Of a DNA stretch of 64,000 nucleotides, positions 45,958 through 54,428 are shown piece by piece; within the stretch, counting starts at the first letter, position 1; every line of letters starts with the position of its first letter. Below the pieces are notes generated by a model that made no database searches, was not told where the DNA came from, and was given only the letters and a program-made list of their open reading frames with translations. Source of the stretch: JAGTVG01 sp963820995 (GTDB taxonomy: Bacteria; Bacteroidota; Bacteroidia; Cytophagales; Cyclobacteriaceae). Made by a program: the position numbers and the translations under genes. The stretch spans positions 46,850 through 110,849 of the forward strand of contig CAWGCL010000003.1 of NCBI GenBank assembly GCA_963820995.1. The letters run 5' to 3'.

Positions 45958-46641
45958 TTAGCGCAAAGGCCTTAGCTCGATCTTTCGGAACTCCACTTCG
46001 GATCCTTCCGCCTGGACGGCAATCTGGCCCCTTTGGGCAGTGCAATCATATCCATAGTTAACCATGTCACCATTCACCCAGACTTTGATTTCAGCGCCCA
46101 TGCATTCTATGATCATACTGTTCCACTCACCAACTGGATTTTCTGATCCGTCAGTAAGGTTGGGGATCCTGCGTTTCTTGCCCTCAGTTATGCCCCACTC
46201 TTCCTTCGGGCCCCTTCTTTGTTCCATATCCGGGACAGTAATATCCTCTACAATACACCAGAAATCTCCTGCATTTTCGTGCATCATCTGTACTTCCATG
46301 GATTTGGGAAACATTTTGTATAAAGCCCTTGGAGTCGAAGCATGTACCAGTACCCCGCAATTTCCAGGTTTTGCCGCAAAGCGGTATTCAACTTCCAATC
46401 GGTAATCCATATATACCTGGTCGGTGATCAAATGACCTCCAGGAGTACCTAAGCTTACAAGCATTCCATCCCTTACGATAAATGGCAGTATGGCATCCGG
46501 GTCATTATCCATGTCCGGCACGTCGGCATGCCAGCCGGTCAGGTCTTTCCCATTGAAGAGGGAAATGGTTTGAGATCTAACTGCTGAAAGGGATAAAGCA
46601 AGAAAAATGATCGATATTGTAAAAAGTCTGAAAATTCTCAT
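45958..46641 (-). CDS. DUF1080 / 3-keto-disaccharide hydrolase-like protein
   Basis: A 227-residue secreted protein with a signal peptide (ALSLSAVRS) and one DUF1080 concanavalin-like domain. Motifs are SLFNGKDLTGWHAD, YRLEVEYRFAAKPGNCGVLVHAS, PKSMEVQMMHEN, EWNSMIIECMGAEIKVWVNGD and IAVQAEGSEVEFRKIELRPL. Family members are associated with 3-keto-glycoside hydrolysis and other sugar binding or hydrolysis. It is the first of three DUF1080 proteins in the window and stands alone here. Confidence 0.88.
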   Translation of the reverse strand: MRIFRLFTISIIFLALSLSAVRSQTISLFNGKDLTGWHADVPDMDNDPDAILPFIVRDGMLVSLGTPGGHLITDQVYMDYRLEVEYRFAAKPGNCGVLVHASTPRALYKMFPKSMEVQMMHENAGDFWCIVEDITVPDMEQRRGPKEEWGITEGKKRRIPNLTDGSENPVGEWNSMIIECMGAEIKVWVNGDMVNYGYDCTAQRGQIAVQAEGSEVEFRKIELRPLR

Positions 46642-46772
46642 TTCATTATTATCTTTAAATATTGAGGAATTCTACATATGTGATCGCCATAAAAACAGCA
46701 TTTCATATAAAGGTGAAAATTAGCGATCAGAATTGCAATTAAAAAAAGTATAATTCATTGAGGATTTATAAT

Positions 46773-47306
46773 TTACTTCACCAGCCTCCTGTCCACTCTG
46801 AAAACTGAAAGTAGCCTTGGATCGTTACGTCTGTCTGGAATATCTGTCTTTTGAATCGATGGGGCATACCCTAGATTAACTTTTAACTTATTATCATTCC
46901 ATAAAGTGAGCGGGTCAATCACAATCCAGTCACAACTCATAGAAGAATAGCTGGGCCAGAAATAGCCGGTATATATCAGTTCATTATTTACCACAATCCC
47001 GTATGCTACGCCATGAACAGAATGATCCATATTTTCAATTTTATTTATGGCATTTTCTGAAATGGTAAAAAAATATTCATCCGGATTATAGGTAAGCAGA
47101 TCAGCATATTCTAAAAATGCACTGGCTTCAGTTATTACTGATTCTTCGTCAATTTGAAAATAATGTTCTCCGGTTGTTTCAAAGGACTCGAGAAGATAAA
47201 ACTCCACCTTTCCCTGACTTGTAAGGAAGTCTTCTTTTTGACCACAATTGTTCAGTATAAATAGAAGAATTGAACAAAATGTAAAGAGAGATAACCTTTG
47301 ATTCAT
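46773..47306 (-). CDS. Lipoprotein of unknown function
   Basis: A 177-residue lipoprotein: hydrophobic N-terminus with lipobox-like FILNNC (Cys21). The mature part includes VEFYLLESFETTG, GVAYGIVVNNELIYTGYFWPSYSSMSCDWIVIDPL and RLLSVFRVDRRLVK. No recognised family. The aromatic-rich GYFWPSYSSMSCDW stretch suggests a structured binding surface. It lies between the DUF1080 gene and the divergent sugar-isomerase gene, with no sign of operon membership. Confidence 0.62.
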   Translation of the reverse strand: MNQRLSLFTFCSILLFILNNCGQKEDFLTSQGKVEFYLLESFETTGEHYFQIDEESVITEASAFLEYADLLTYNPDEYFFTISENAINKIENMDHSVHGVAYGIVVNNELIYTGYFWPSYSSMSCDWIVIDPLTLWNDNKLKVNLGYAPSIQKTDIPDRRNDPRLLSVFRVDRRLVK

Positions 47307-47580
47307 GGCATTGGGTTAAAAAGTTAATAATATGACACTTTTAGCAACAAATTGGTTGGATAAAAAAGGGAAAGACGATTAAAATGCCCTTTTCTGTAAA
47401 AACAAAAATAAGAGTTCTATATAAATCCGGAGCGGATACTTATGAGAATTTTTAGTGGATTTTTAAACGGTTATCGATTTTGTATAGAGGATGATTATTA
47501 TCTTTAATTTGCTAAATTTAATTGAATCCGGACTGTATGAACCGAATATTTTCTTAATTTCAAATCCTAAAATAAATCCC

Positions 47581-48543
47581 ATGAAGAATAATAGAAGAAA
47601 TTTTTTAAAGAATTCCCTGATTGCAGGTTCTGTTCTTGCGACAGCTGGATGTACTGCTCCTGTGAGCGAAGAAAAAAGTTCGGCAAATAAAAAAGAGATA
47701 AGGCGTAATCCAATAGGGGTCTCTACTTATTCATTCTGGCAATTCAACGGACCAAAAGAAGAAACACCCATTGAATATTGTATTGATCAGGCTGCCAGGC
47801 TCGGATTTGACGGCATTGAGCTTTTGCTCGTTCAGATGACCTCAGAGGAGAAACCTTATCTGAATAACCTTAAAAAGCAGGCTTTCCATGCCGGATTGGA
47901 CCTTATGGGGTTTTCCACGCATCAAGGGTATGTTTTTCCGGAAAAGGAAAAAAGAGATGAAGAGATCAAGAAGACCATCCGCCAGATCGAGTTGGCCTAT
48001 GAGCTGGGCATTCCTACCATGAGACTTAATACCGGACGATGGGGCACTTCCGGATCATTTGATGAATTAATGGCCAACCGGGGCATTGAACCTGTATTGA
48101 AAGGTTATACTGAAGAAGATGGATTCAAGTGGGTGATTGATTCCATTGAACAGTGTATTCCAGTCGCTGAGAAATGTGGCGTAGTACTTGGCCTTGAAAA
48201 CCACTGGGGACTGGGACGGACAGCAGCAGGTGTCCAGAGAATTGTCAGGGACGTTGATTCTCCCTGGCTGATGGTTACCCTGGATACAGGAAACTTCCTG
48301 GAGGATCCATATGATCAGCTGGAAATGCTCGCCGGACAAGCCATTCTGATGCAAGCCAAAACCTATTATGGCGGAGGCAAGTGGTATACCCTGGATCTTG
48401 ATTATCCAAGAATCGGAGAGATTATGCGGAAGGCGGGATATAAAGGATATATTTCACTTGAATTTGAAGGCAACGAAGATCCTCTGGTGGCTGTTCCACA
48501 GAGTCTTGAAGTGTTGAGGAACGCTTTCTATTACGAATTATAA
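47581..48543 (+). CDS. Sugar phosphate isomerase/epimerase-like TIM barrel
   Basis: A 320-residue protein from ATG 47581 (an upstream in-frame ATG at 47491 adds a leader without homology). The N-terminus has a Tat-like NNRRNFLKNSLIAGS followed by a lipobox-type TAGC. The mature domain is an AP-endonuclease-2-like TIM barrel: GVSTYSFWQF, DGIELLLVQM, LGLENHWGLGRTAAG, VTLDTGNFLEDPYDQL, GYISLEFEGNEDP, with Glu/Asp/His metal ligands typical of the family. It may isomerise or epimerise a sugar or keto-sugar outside the cytoplasm. The stop is 14 bases before the dipeptide epimerase start, so it is probably co-transcribed with it. Confidence 0.88.
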   Translation: MKNNRRNFLKNSLIAGSVLATAGCTAPVSEEKSSANKKEIRRNPIGVSTYSFWQFNGPKEETPIEYCIDQAARLGFDGIELLLVQMTSEEKPYLNNLKKQAFHAGLDLMGFSTHQGYVFPEKEKRDEEIKKTIRQIELAYELGIPTMRLNTGRWGTSGSFDELMANRGIEPVLKGYTEEDGFKWVIDSIEQCIPVAEKCGVVLGLENHWGLGRTAAGVQRIVRDVDSPWLMVTLDTGNFLEDPYDQLEMLAGQAILMQAKTYYGGGKWYTLDLDYPRIGEIMRKAGYKGYISLEFEGNEDPLVAVPQSLEVLRNAFYYEL

Positions 48544-48557
48544 GGAATAAACCGGGC

Positions 48558-49598
48558 ATGGAGTTGGATATTTATTCTTTTGACCTGGCATTAAGATACC
48601 CTTTTGCCATATCGCGCCACACATATCAGTCTATGCGATCTGTTATAGTTGAATTGCGTGAGGGCAGGTATTCAGGATATGGAGAGGCTACAACAAATCC
48701 TTACTATAATATAACCGAGGAAAACCTGATTAGTTCGTTTGAAAAAGCAAGTGCCTTTCTCAAAGATTACAGGTTCTCAAATCCGGAAAAGCTCTGGTCC
48801 GATATTCATACCGTGCTGAGTGAAAATACATTTGCACAGTCAGCTATCGATTGTGCTGCACACGACCTCTATTTTAAAATGAAAGGGAAATCCTTCATGT
48901 CTCAGTGGGGGATAACATACCAAAAATTTCCATACACCAGTTATACGCTTGGAATGGGGACAATAAAGGAATTGAAAAAGAAAATAAGGGACTTCCCCTG
49001 GCCTGTTTATAAATTAAAGGTTTCGGGCAAAAACGACGCCGAAATTGTCAAGGAACTCCGCAAAATCACCGGAGCTTCAATTTGTGTGGATGCAAATTGT
49101 GCCTGGCAAGTTGATGAGTCAATTAAAATAGCAGAGGATCTGGGGAAATGGAATGTGGAATTTATTGAACAGCCTTTTAACGCAGATCAGCTTCAGGAGT
49201 CCCGAAAATTGACAATAGATAGTCCATTACCAGTAATAGCAGATGAAAGTTGCCGGAGAATTGAAGATATTGAAAAATGTTCGGGCAATTTTGACGGGAT
49301 CAATATTAAACTTGCCAAATGCGGGGGGCTTACGCCGGCGCTTAATATGATAAAAATGGCCAGGGAGGCTGGGCTCGATGTTATGATAGGTTGTATGACC
49401 GAATCAACTGTAGGAATATCTGCTGCAGTACAATTACTGCCTTTCGTTGATTATGCTGACCTTGATGGCCCTCTTCTGTTATCAGAGGATGTGGCAACCG
49501 GGTTGACTTATCGAAATGGATCTGTTAAACCAGGTAAAGGTAAGGGACTGGGATTTGATTTTAAGGCAAAGAAATTTTCAACTTCTTTACCTGAATAA
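48558..49598 (+). CDS. Dipeptide epimerase (L-Ala-D/L-Glu type)
   Basis: A 346-residue enolase-superfamily enzyme of the muconate-lactonizing subgroup. Catalytic features: KLKVSG with Lys152/Lys154, metal ligands Asp178 (CVDANCAW), Glu204 (FIEQPF) and Asp229 (IADES), Lys251 in INIKLAKCGG, and DLDGPLLLSEDV. This combination is typical of L-Ala-D/L-Glu epimerase, which converts the murein dipeptide L-Ala-D-Glu so that it can be degraded. The genes after it (SxxK hydrolase and NlpC/P60 peptidase) support murein peptide use. Other dipeptide specificities occur in the family. Confidence 0.92.
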   Translation: MELDIYSFDLALRYPFAISRHTYQSMRSVIVELREGRYSGYGEATTNPYYNITEENLISSFEKASAFLKDYRFSNPEKLWSDIHTVLSENTFAQSAIDCAAHDLYFKMKGKSFMSQWGITYQKFPYTSYTLGMGTIKELKKKIRDFPWPVYKLKVSGKNDAEIVKELRKITGASICVDANCAWQVDESIKIAEDLGKWNVEFIEQPFNADQLQESRKLTIDSPLPVIADESCRRIEDIEKCSGNFDGINIKLAKCGGLTPALNMIKMAREAGLDVMIGCMTESTVGISAAVQLLPFVDYADLDGPLLLSEDVATGLTYRNGSVKPGKGKGLGFDFKAKKFSTSLPE

Positions 49599-49706
49599 TC
49601 TTTATTGAAAGAATACAAAGTTAAAAATAAGTCGAGTCTGAAAGATAATAGTGTAGCTACAGGAAATCTGATTTGCCTGAGGATTTTAAAGCTAAGATCT
49701 AGTGTT

Positions 49707-50939
49707 ATGAGAAAGAATTACCTGATAGCGGTTTTTGTTTTGATCCTGATTTCATGTACAAACCAAGAAGCGAAGGATCCATTGAGAGAAATAATAAACT
49801 CGCTTCATGGGAAATATAGTGAAGTATTGGCTAACAGACAAGATTATGGACTTCAGGTATTATATACCCAAATTGACAGAGATCAGAATAATAATCCTCA
49901 CTGGCGCACATGGTCTTACAATGTCGATTCCAGTGTCTATTTCTATCCGGCAAGTACCATAAAGCTTCCAGTCGCCTTGCTGGCCCTGGAAAAGATCAAT
50001 GAACTCAACATACCAGGTTTAAGCAGTGATTCTGAAATGTTAACCGACAGTGCGTATTCAAGTCAGACAAAAGTCTTATTTGACAGCACATCAGAATCCC
50101 TGAAGCCATCTATAGCTCATTATATAAAGAAGATCTTTCTGGTAAGCGACAATGATGCATTTAACAGATTGTACGAATTTCTTGGGCAGGAATATATAAA
50201 TAAGGCCCTAGTCGAAAAAGGATTTCGGAATTCAGGAATCGTGCATCGCTTATCCATTTTCCTTTCACCTGAAGAAAACCGGCATACCAATCCTATACGA
50301 TTTTATAATCATGACACCTTAGTGTACCGGCAGGCTCAACAGCTTGGGGCCCCTTTATTCAGGGGAAGAAAAGGTGTAAAACTGGGGAAAGGATATATGA
50401 ATGGCGACAGTCTGGTACAGGAACCTATGGACTTCTCAGGTAAGAATTTCATGTCTTTGCAAGATCTGCATAATATCCTGATTGAGACTGTTTTCCCGGG
50501 ACAACTTAATGGAGAGCCCTTGTTTAACCTTACGGAGGAAGATTATAAACTATTATATACGTATATGAGTATGTATCCTGCTGAGAGCACCTACCCTCAT
50601 TATGGGGATAAGTATGATGATAATTATTGCAAGTTTATCATGTACGGTGATTATTCCGAACCCATCCCCAGGAATATACGCTTGTTTAACAAGGTCGGGC
50701 TGGCTTATGGATATGTTATCGATGTGGCATATGTTGTTGATCTTGAAAAAAAGATTGAATTTCTTGTAAGCGCTGTTATAGATGTTAACCTGAACCAGGT
50801 CTATATGGATGATAATTATGCTTATGATTCCCTTGCTTTTCCCTTTTTTGCTGATTTAGGGAAAGCAGTCTATAGTTATGAATTAAACAGGGACAGATTA
50901 TACCAACCCGATCTTAAAAGATTTAAATTTGAGTACTGA
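49707..50939 (+). CDS. SxxK serine hydrolase, beta-lactamase/DD-peptidase-like lipoprotein
   Basis: A 410-residue lipoprotein (lipobox ILISC) when started at ATG 49707; a TTG at 49605 is also in frame but has no signal peptide. It has PASTIKLPVALLAL with nucleophile Ser83 and Lys86 of the SxxK motif, SDNDAFNRLYEFLG as an SDN-like second motif, and NKVGLAYGYVID as the KTG-type third. This is the class A beta-lactamase-like fold of penicillin-binding enzymes. It may be a peptidase or amidase acting on murein fragments or an esterase, given the neighbours. It follows the dipeptide epimerase and precedes an NlpC/P60 peptidase by 15 bases. Confidence 0.86.
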   Translation: MRKNYLIAVFVLILISCTNQEAKDPLREIINSLHGKYSEVLANRQDYGLQVLYTQIDRDQNNNPHWRTWSYNVDSSVYFYPASTIKLPVALLALEKINELNIPGLSSDSEMLTDSAYSSQTKVLFDSTSESLKPSIAHYIKKIFLVSDNDAFNRLYEFLGQEYINKALVEKGFRNSGIVHRLSIFLSPEENRHTNPIRFYNHDTLVYRQAQQLGAPLFRGRKGVKLGKGYMNGDSLVQEPMDFSGKNFMSLQDLHNILIETVFPGQLNGEPLFNLTEEDYKLLYTYMSMYPAESTYPHYGDKYDDNYCKFIMYGDYSEPIPRNIRLFNKVGLAYGYVIDVAYVVDLEKKIEFLVSAVIDVNLNQVYMDDNYAYDSLAFPFFADLGKAVYSYELNRDRLYQPDLKRFKFEY

Positions 50940-50954
50940 TTTAATTTTTATCAT

Positions 50955-52154
50955 ATGGTTAAGATTAATGTCTTGAGGAAATTGGTTTTCATACTTTTTT
51001 TATTTCTTCTATCCTGTTCTGATGAAAAGCCTGGAATTGATGATATACTCCTATCTGTAAAAGAGCACTTCGTTCCTGATTCCCGGGTGGGAATTTTTGA
51101 TGTTACAGGGACTAAAACTGGAGATTTACTTCAATTAGAGGGAGAAACCGACAATCAAAATGCTTTACAGGCTGTACTCGACAGTCTTGCCCGGTTTCAT
51201 ATATCATTTGAGAATAATGTGGAGATGTTGCCACAGGAACAGTTAGAGGGCAGATACCGAGCCTTGGTAAATATTTCGGCATGTAATATAAGGAAAGAGC
51301 CCCGGCATTCTTCTGAACTGGTTACGCAAAGTATATTGGGAACCCCAGTCAAAGTATTAAAGGAAAAAGGAGACTGGTACCTTATTCAAACCCCCGACCA
51401 ATACCTGGGATGGGTAGACGGAGGTGGTATTGAATTACTTTCCAAAAAAAGTTCTGATGATTATTTTGGGAGGAATAAGATAATTTTTACCGGAATCTAT
51501 GGATTTTCTTACCAGAAACCGGAAGAAGTTTCAACAACAATATCAGACCTTACATCCGGGAATATGCTGTTTCTGGAAGAAATACTTAATTCTTATTACA
51601 AAGTATCCTATCCTGACGGGCGAATTGGATATATTAAGAAATCTGAATCAGAACCTTTCGATATTTGGCTGGGTGAAAATGAATTTGATCCCGAAAAATT
51701 AACATCCAGGGCATTTAGTATGCTGGGTGTTCCTTACTTATGGGGAGGGACCTCATCAAAGGGCATGGATTGTAGTGGTTTTACTAAAACCGTTTATCTT
51801 ATGAATGGCTACGTGCTTCCGCGCGACGCGTCTCAGCAGGAGAATATTGGCACCCTTGTCGATGATAAAAAAGCCTTTGAGAAGCTTCAGAAGGGGGATT
51901 TGCTATTTTTTGGCAGAAGCGCCACAGATTCTACCCGGGAAAGCGTAGTCCATGTTGGCATGTGGATCGGCGATATGAAATTTATACATGCTTCAGGCGA
52001 TATTCATGTGAGCAGCATGGATCCTGATTCTGATATTTTTGATGAATATAACCTGGATAGATATCTGCGGACAAAGCGATTGGTGGGATCTGAAGATGAA
52101 GACAATTTGACGATAGGAAAACGATATTTTTCCATATGGAATATAAACTATTGA
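50955..52154 (+). CDS. SH3-NlpC/P60 murein peptidase, lipoprotein
   Basis: A 399-residue lipoprotein (FLLSC). Two bacterial SH3-like segments (about residues 98-165 and 175-225) are followed by an NlpC/P60 domain with LWGGTSSKGMDCSGF (nucleophile Cys273), VVHVGMWIG (His333) and FIHASGD. Family members such as YkfC cleave the D-Glu to diamino-acid bond of murein peptides, releasing L-Ala-D-Glu, the substrate of an epimerase encoded two genes upstream. The likely location is the outer membrane or periplasm. The four genes 47581-52154 appear as one unit. Confidence 0.92.
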   Translation: MVKINVLRKLVFILFLFLLSCSDEKPGIDDILLSVKEHFVPDSRVGIFDVTGTKTGDLLQLEGETDNQNALQAVLDSLARFHISFENNVEMLPQEQLEGRYRALVNISACNIRKEPRHSSELVTQSILGTPVKVLKEKGDWYLIQTPDQYLGWVDGGGIELLSKKSSDDYFGRNKIIFTGIYGFSYQKPEEVSTTISDLTSGNMLFLEEILNSYYKVSYPDGRIGYIKKSESEPFDIWLGENEFDPEKLTSRAFSMLGVPYLWGGTSSKGMDCSGFTKTVYLMNGYVLPRDASQQENIGTLVDDKKAFEKLQKGDLLFFGRSATDSTRESVVHVGMWIGDMKFIHASGDIHVSSMDPDSDIFDEYNLDRYLRTKRLVGSEDEDNLTIGKRYFSIWNINY

Positions 52155-52328
52155 TTGAAGTAATATTATCTAAATATCTGTATATCAGGCATTTTAAAAA
52201 ACATTAAAAAAGTGCAATTTTCTTACTTGTGTGATTCTGCCCTGCTTTTTAATGTGTTATTCTAATTATTAATATGGTTCTTTCCACCTCGAAACACTAG
52301 AAATTTGTTCAACAATTAATGATGTGTT

Positions 52329-52553
52329 ATGGAAAAGACCGTAGAAAGAACTGAAACAGCTTATGAATTTTTATTAAGAAAAGGTATTAGTAAAGTACAC
52401 CAACCAAATAAACGCTATAATCTGACAGTAGCGGAATTGTTAGATTTCCTGAATGAATATGCTGAAATATCTGGTCAGGAATACCAGGAATCGGGATATT
52501 TCAATGAATCCGTAAATTATAGGTTCAGTGCAAACAATGATATCGTAATCTAG
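52329..52553 (+). CDS. Small protein of unknown function
   Basis: A 74-residue soluble protein with no signal peptide. It has an acidic-basic N-terminus (EKTVERTETAYEFLLRKG), a helical middle (LTVAELLDFLNEYAEIS) and a short tail. No recognised family. The ATG lies in a good position and the frame is compact, with a hairpin right after its stop, so it is probably real, but evidence is limited to coding character. Confidence 0.55.
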   Translation: MEKTVERTETAYEFLLRKGISKVHQPNKRYNLTVAELLDFLNEYAEISGQEYQESGYFNESVNYRFSANNDIVI

Positions 52554-52561
52554 CGTTATAT

Positions 52562-52578
52562 ATTAGGTAAAACCTAAT
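52562..52578. other. Hairpin between small gene and barrel gene
   Basis: ATTAGGT (52562-52568) pairs with ACCTAAT (52572-52578) around an AAA loop, in the 36-base gap before the barrel-protein ATG. A few T residues follow, so it could be a weak attenuator or terminator; the role is not shown. Confidence 0.4.
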
Positions 52579-52589
52579 TCTTTAGATTT

Positions 52590-53183
52590 ATGAAAAAAAT
52601 ATATTTAACATTAGCGCTGCTAAGTCTTTACACCCTTTCCGTGGCCGGACCAGGTCTAGGTATTAAGGGAGGTGCAAACTTTGCTACACAGGATGCAAAT
52701 TTACTTGGAGTCGACATTGAGACTTCGAATATTACAGGATTCGTCGGTGGCGTATATTTTAACTGGTTTTTTGGGGACAAGTTCGCATTGCAACCGGAAT
52801 TTTTGTATTCCAGGAAAGGATCTGTAAGTGATTTGTTACAAATTACAAGTGCCGATAACTCAGATAATAAATTGACCTATTTTGATATTCCTGTTTTATT
52901 GAGGTGGCAGATCATTAAATTTCTGAACATTCATGCTGGTCCACAATTTAGTATCCTGACCAAAGCAGAAGCAGATTTTGGGGATACAGTAGTAGACATA
53001 AAAGAAAATTTAAAAAACAGTGATGTGGGCTTGATCGTAGGTGCCGAAGCGAATCTTCCCCTGCGTTTGAATCTTACGGCAAGGTATATTTTTGGCTTAA
53101 CAGATGTTTCAAAAATTGAAAATATAGAAATAAAGAACTCGACATTTCAGTTGACCCTGGGAATCAGGTTAATCGGCAATTAA
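52590..53183 (+). CDS. PorT-like outer membrane beta-barrel protein
   Basis: A 197-residue protein with a signal peptide (MKKIYLTLALLSLYTLSVA) then the family opener GPGLGIKGGANFATQD, a middle strand EFLYSRKGSV, and barrel strands YFDIPVLLRWQI, LNIHAGPQFSIL, VGLIVGAEANLPLRLNLTARY and the closing FQLTLGIRLIGN. It resembles the PorT/OMP_b-brl_2 group and the protein at 7159-7764. It ends at a strong terminator (53211-53241). The function of this group is structural or unknown. Confidence 0.85.
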   Translation: MKKIYLTLALLSLYTLSVAGPGLGIKGGANFATQDANLLGVDIETSNITGFVGGVYFNWFFGDKFALQPEFLYSRKGSVSDLLQITSADNSDNKLTYFDIPVLLRWQIIKFLNIHAGPQFSILTKAEADFGDTVVDIKENLKNSDVGLIVGAEANLPLRLNLTARYIFGLTDVSKIENIEIKNSTFQLTLGIRLIGN

Positions 53184-53210
53184 TTTTTTCATTTAAACTG
53201 TCTATAGGTA

Positions 53211-53241
53211 GGTCCCGCCTTTGGTGGGACCATTTTTTTTT
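53211..53241 (+). terminator. Intrinsic terminator after the barrel gene
   Basis: GGTCCCGCC and GGTGGGACC form a 9-bp stem (one G-T pair) around a TTT loop, followed by A and a run of nine T residues. It lies 28 bases past the stop of the barrel gene. This is the clearest rho-independent terminator in the window. Confidence 0.92.
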
Positions 53242-53370
53242 CTAATACCTTCATACTTAATAATTCATACGTAGTATTATCTTTTCCAATGATCCGGAAC
53301 CTATCTCCAGGATTTTTTTTAAATTACAGGTGAAATTTTAAAACCTGCAATAAATAAAACATTCTGAATT

Positions 53371-54222
53371 ATGAAAAAGATGATACTAACTTCGGCTATC
53401 CTGCTCATGGTCATTGACTCTTTTGCTCAAAACCAATCTGAGGAAAACTGGATCCAACTGTTTAATGGTATAGATCTTAATGACTGGCATGTAAAGATCA
53501 ATGGATATGAAACGGATGATAATTTTGGAAACACTTTTTATGTGGAAGATGGTTTGATGAAGGTTGGATATAGTGCATACGATAAATTTGATGACAGGTT
53601 TGGGCATATTTTTTACAGGCAGCCGTTCTCATATTATAAAATTGTAGTGGAATACAGGTTTGTAGGTGAACAGGCACCTGAAGGACCCGGATGGGCCTAC
53701 CGAAATAGTGGCATTATGGTGCATTGTCAGCCCCCTAATACCATGCAGAAAGATCAGAATTTTCCAATATCTATAGAAGTCCAGCTACTTGGAGGTGATG
53801 GGGAGAACAAAAGGCCAACTGCCAATGTATGTACGCCGGGAACTGAAGTGGTAATGAATGGGGAAATGCTCAAGTCGCATTGTCTGAATTCAACTTCAAA
53901 AACCTATCACGGTGATCAGTGGGTTAAACTGGAAGTAGTCGTAATGGGTGATGGTTTTATCAGCCATATCATGGAAGGTGATGAGGTACTCTATTACACT
54001 GCACCACAGATAGGTGGCGGAACGGTAAGTAATTTTGACCAGGCTGTAAAGGAAGATGGCAAACCCTTGACTGGCGGATATATTTCACTTCAGAGTGAAT
54101 CACACCCAATAGAATTCCGAAAAGTAGAACTGCTCGACCTGGAAGGCTGCATGGATCCCAAAGCAAAGAACTACAAAACTTATTATGTAAAATCCAATAA
54201 GTCAAGGTGTGTTTATGATTAA
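53371..54222 (+). CDS. DUF1080 protein with C-terminal extension
   Basis: A 283-residue secreted protein with a signal peptide (LTSAILLMVIDSFAQ) and a DUF1080 domain: IQLFNGIDLNDWHVKI, YKIVVEYRFVGEQ, YRNSGIMVHCQPPN, FPISIEVQLLGGDG, WVKLEVVVMGDGFI and GYISLQSESHPIEFRKVELLDL. The final 25 residues (GCMDPKAKNYKTYYVK) add a Cys-containing tail resembling calcium-binding repeats seen in secreted Bacteroidota proteins. It probably acts on a glycoside or keto-sugar at the cell surface. It is followed by its own terminator. Confidence 0.88.
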   Translation: MKKMILTSAILLMVIDSFAQNQSEENWIQLFNGIDLNDWHVKINGYETDDNFGNTFYVEDGLMKVGYSAYDKFDDRFGHIFYRQPFSYYKIVVEYRFVGEQAPEGPGWAYRNSGIMVHCQPPNTMQKDQNFPISIEVQLLGGDGENKRPTANVCTPGTEVVMNGEMLKSHCLNSTSKTYHGDQWVKLEVVVMGDGFISHIMEGDEVLYYTAPQIGGGTVSNFDQAVKEDGKPLTGGYISLQSESHPIEFRKVELLDLEGCMDPKAKNYKTYYVKSNKSRCVYD

Positions 54223-54246
54223 ATCCGATTCGAATTTTTAATATTT

Positions 54247-54280
54247 AATCCTGTGATCAGGATTCGTTCTTGTTTTCTTT
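54247..54280 (+). terminator. Intrinsic terminator after DUF1080 gene
   Basis: AATCCTG and CAGGATT form a 7-bp stem around a TGAT loop, followed by a T-rich run (CGTTCTTGTTTTCTTT). It lies 24 bases past the stop of the DUF1080 gene, in the plus direction. Confidence 0.7.
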
Positions 54281-54428
54281 ATATGTAAATGCGTTCATTA
54301 TTATATAATAAATAAAATGAGATAATTATAAAAAAATGGATTCTCAGGAGATTCTTGTTTCTGTTCTTAGGCGGGGCTGAATTTATAATGATTTGCAAGT
54401 CTTCAAAAAACATTATCTGAATAATCAT

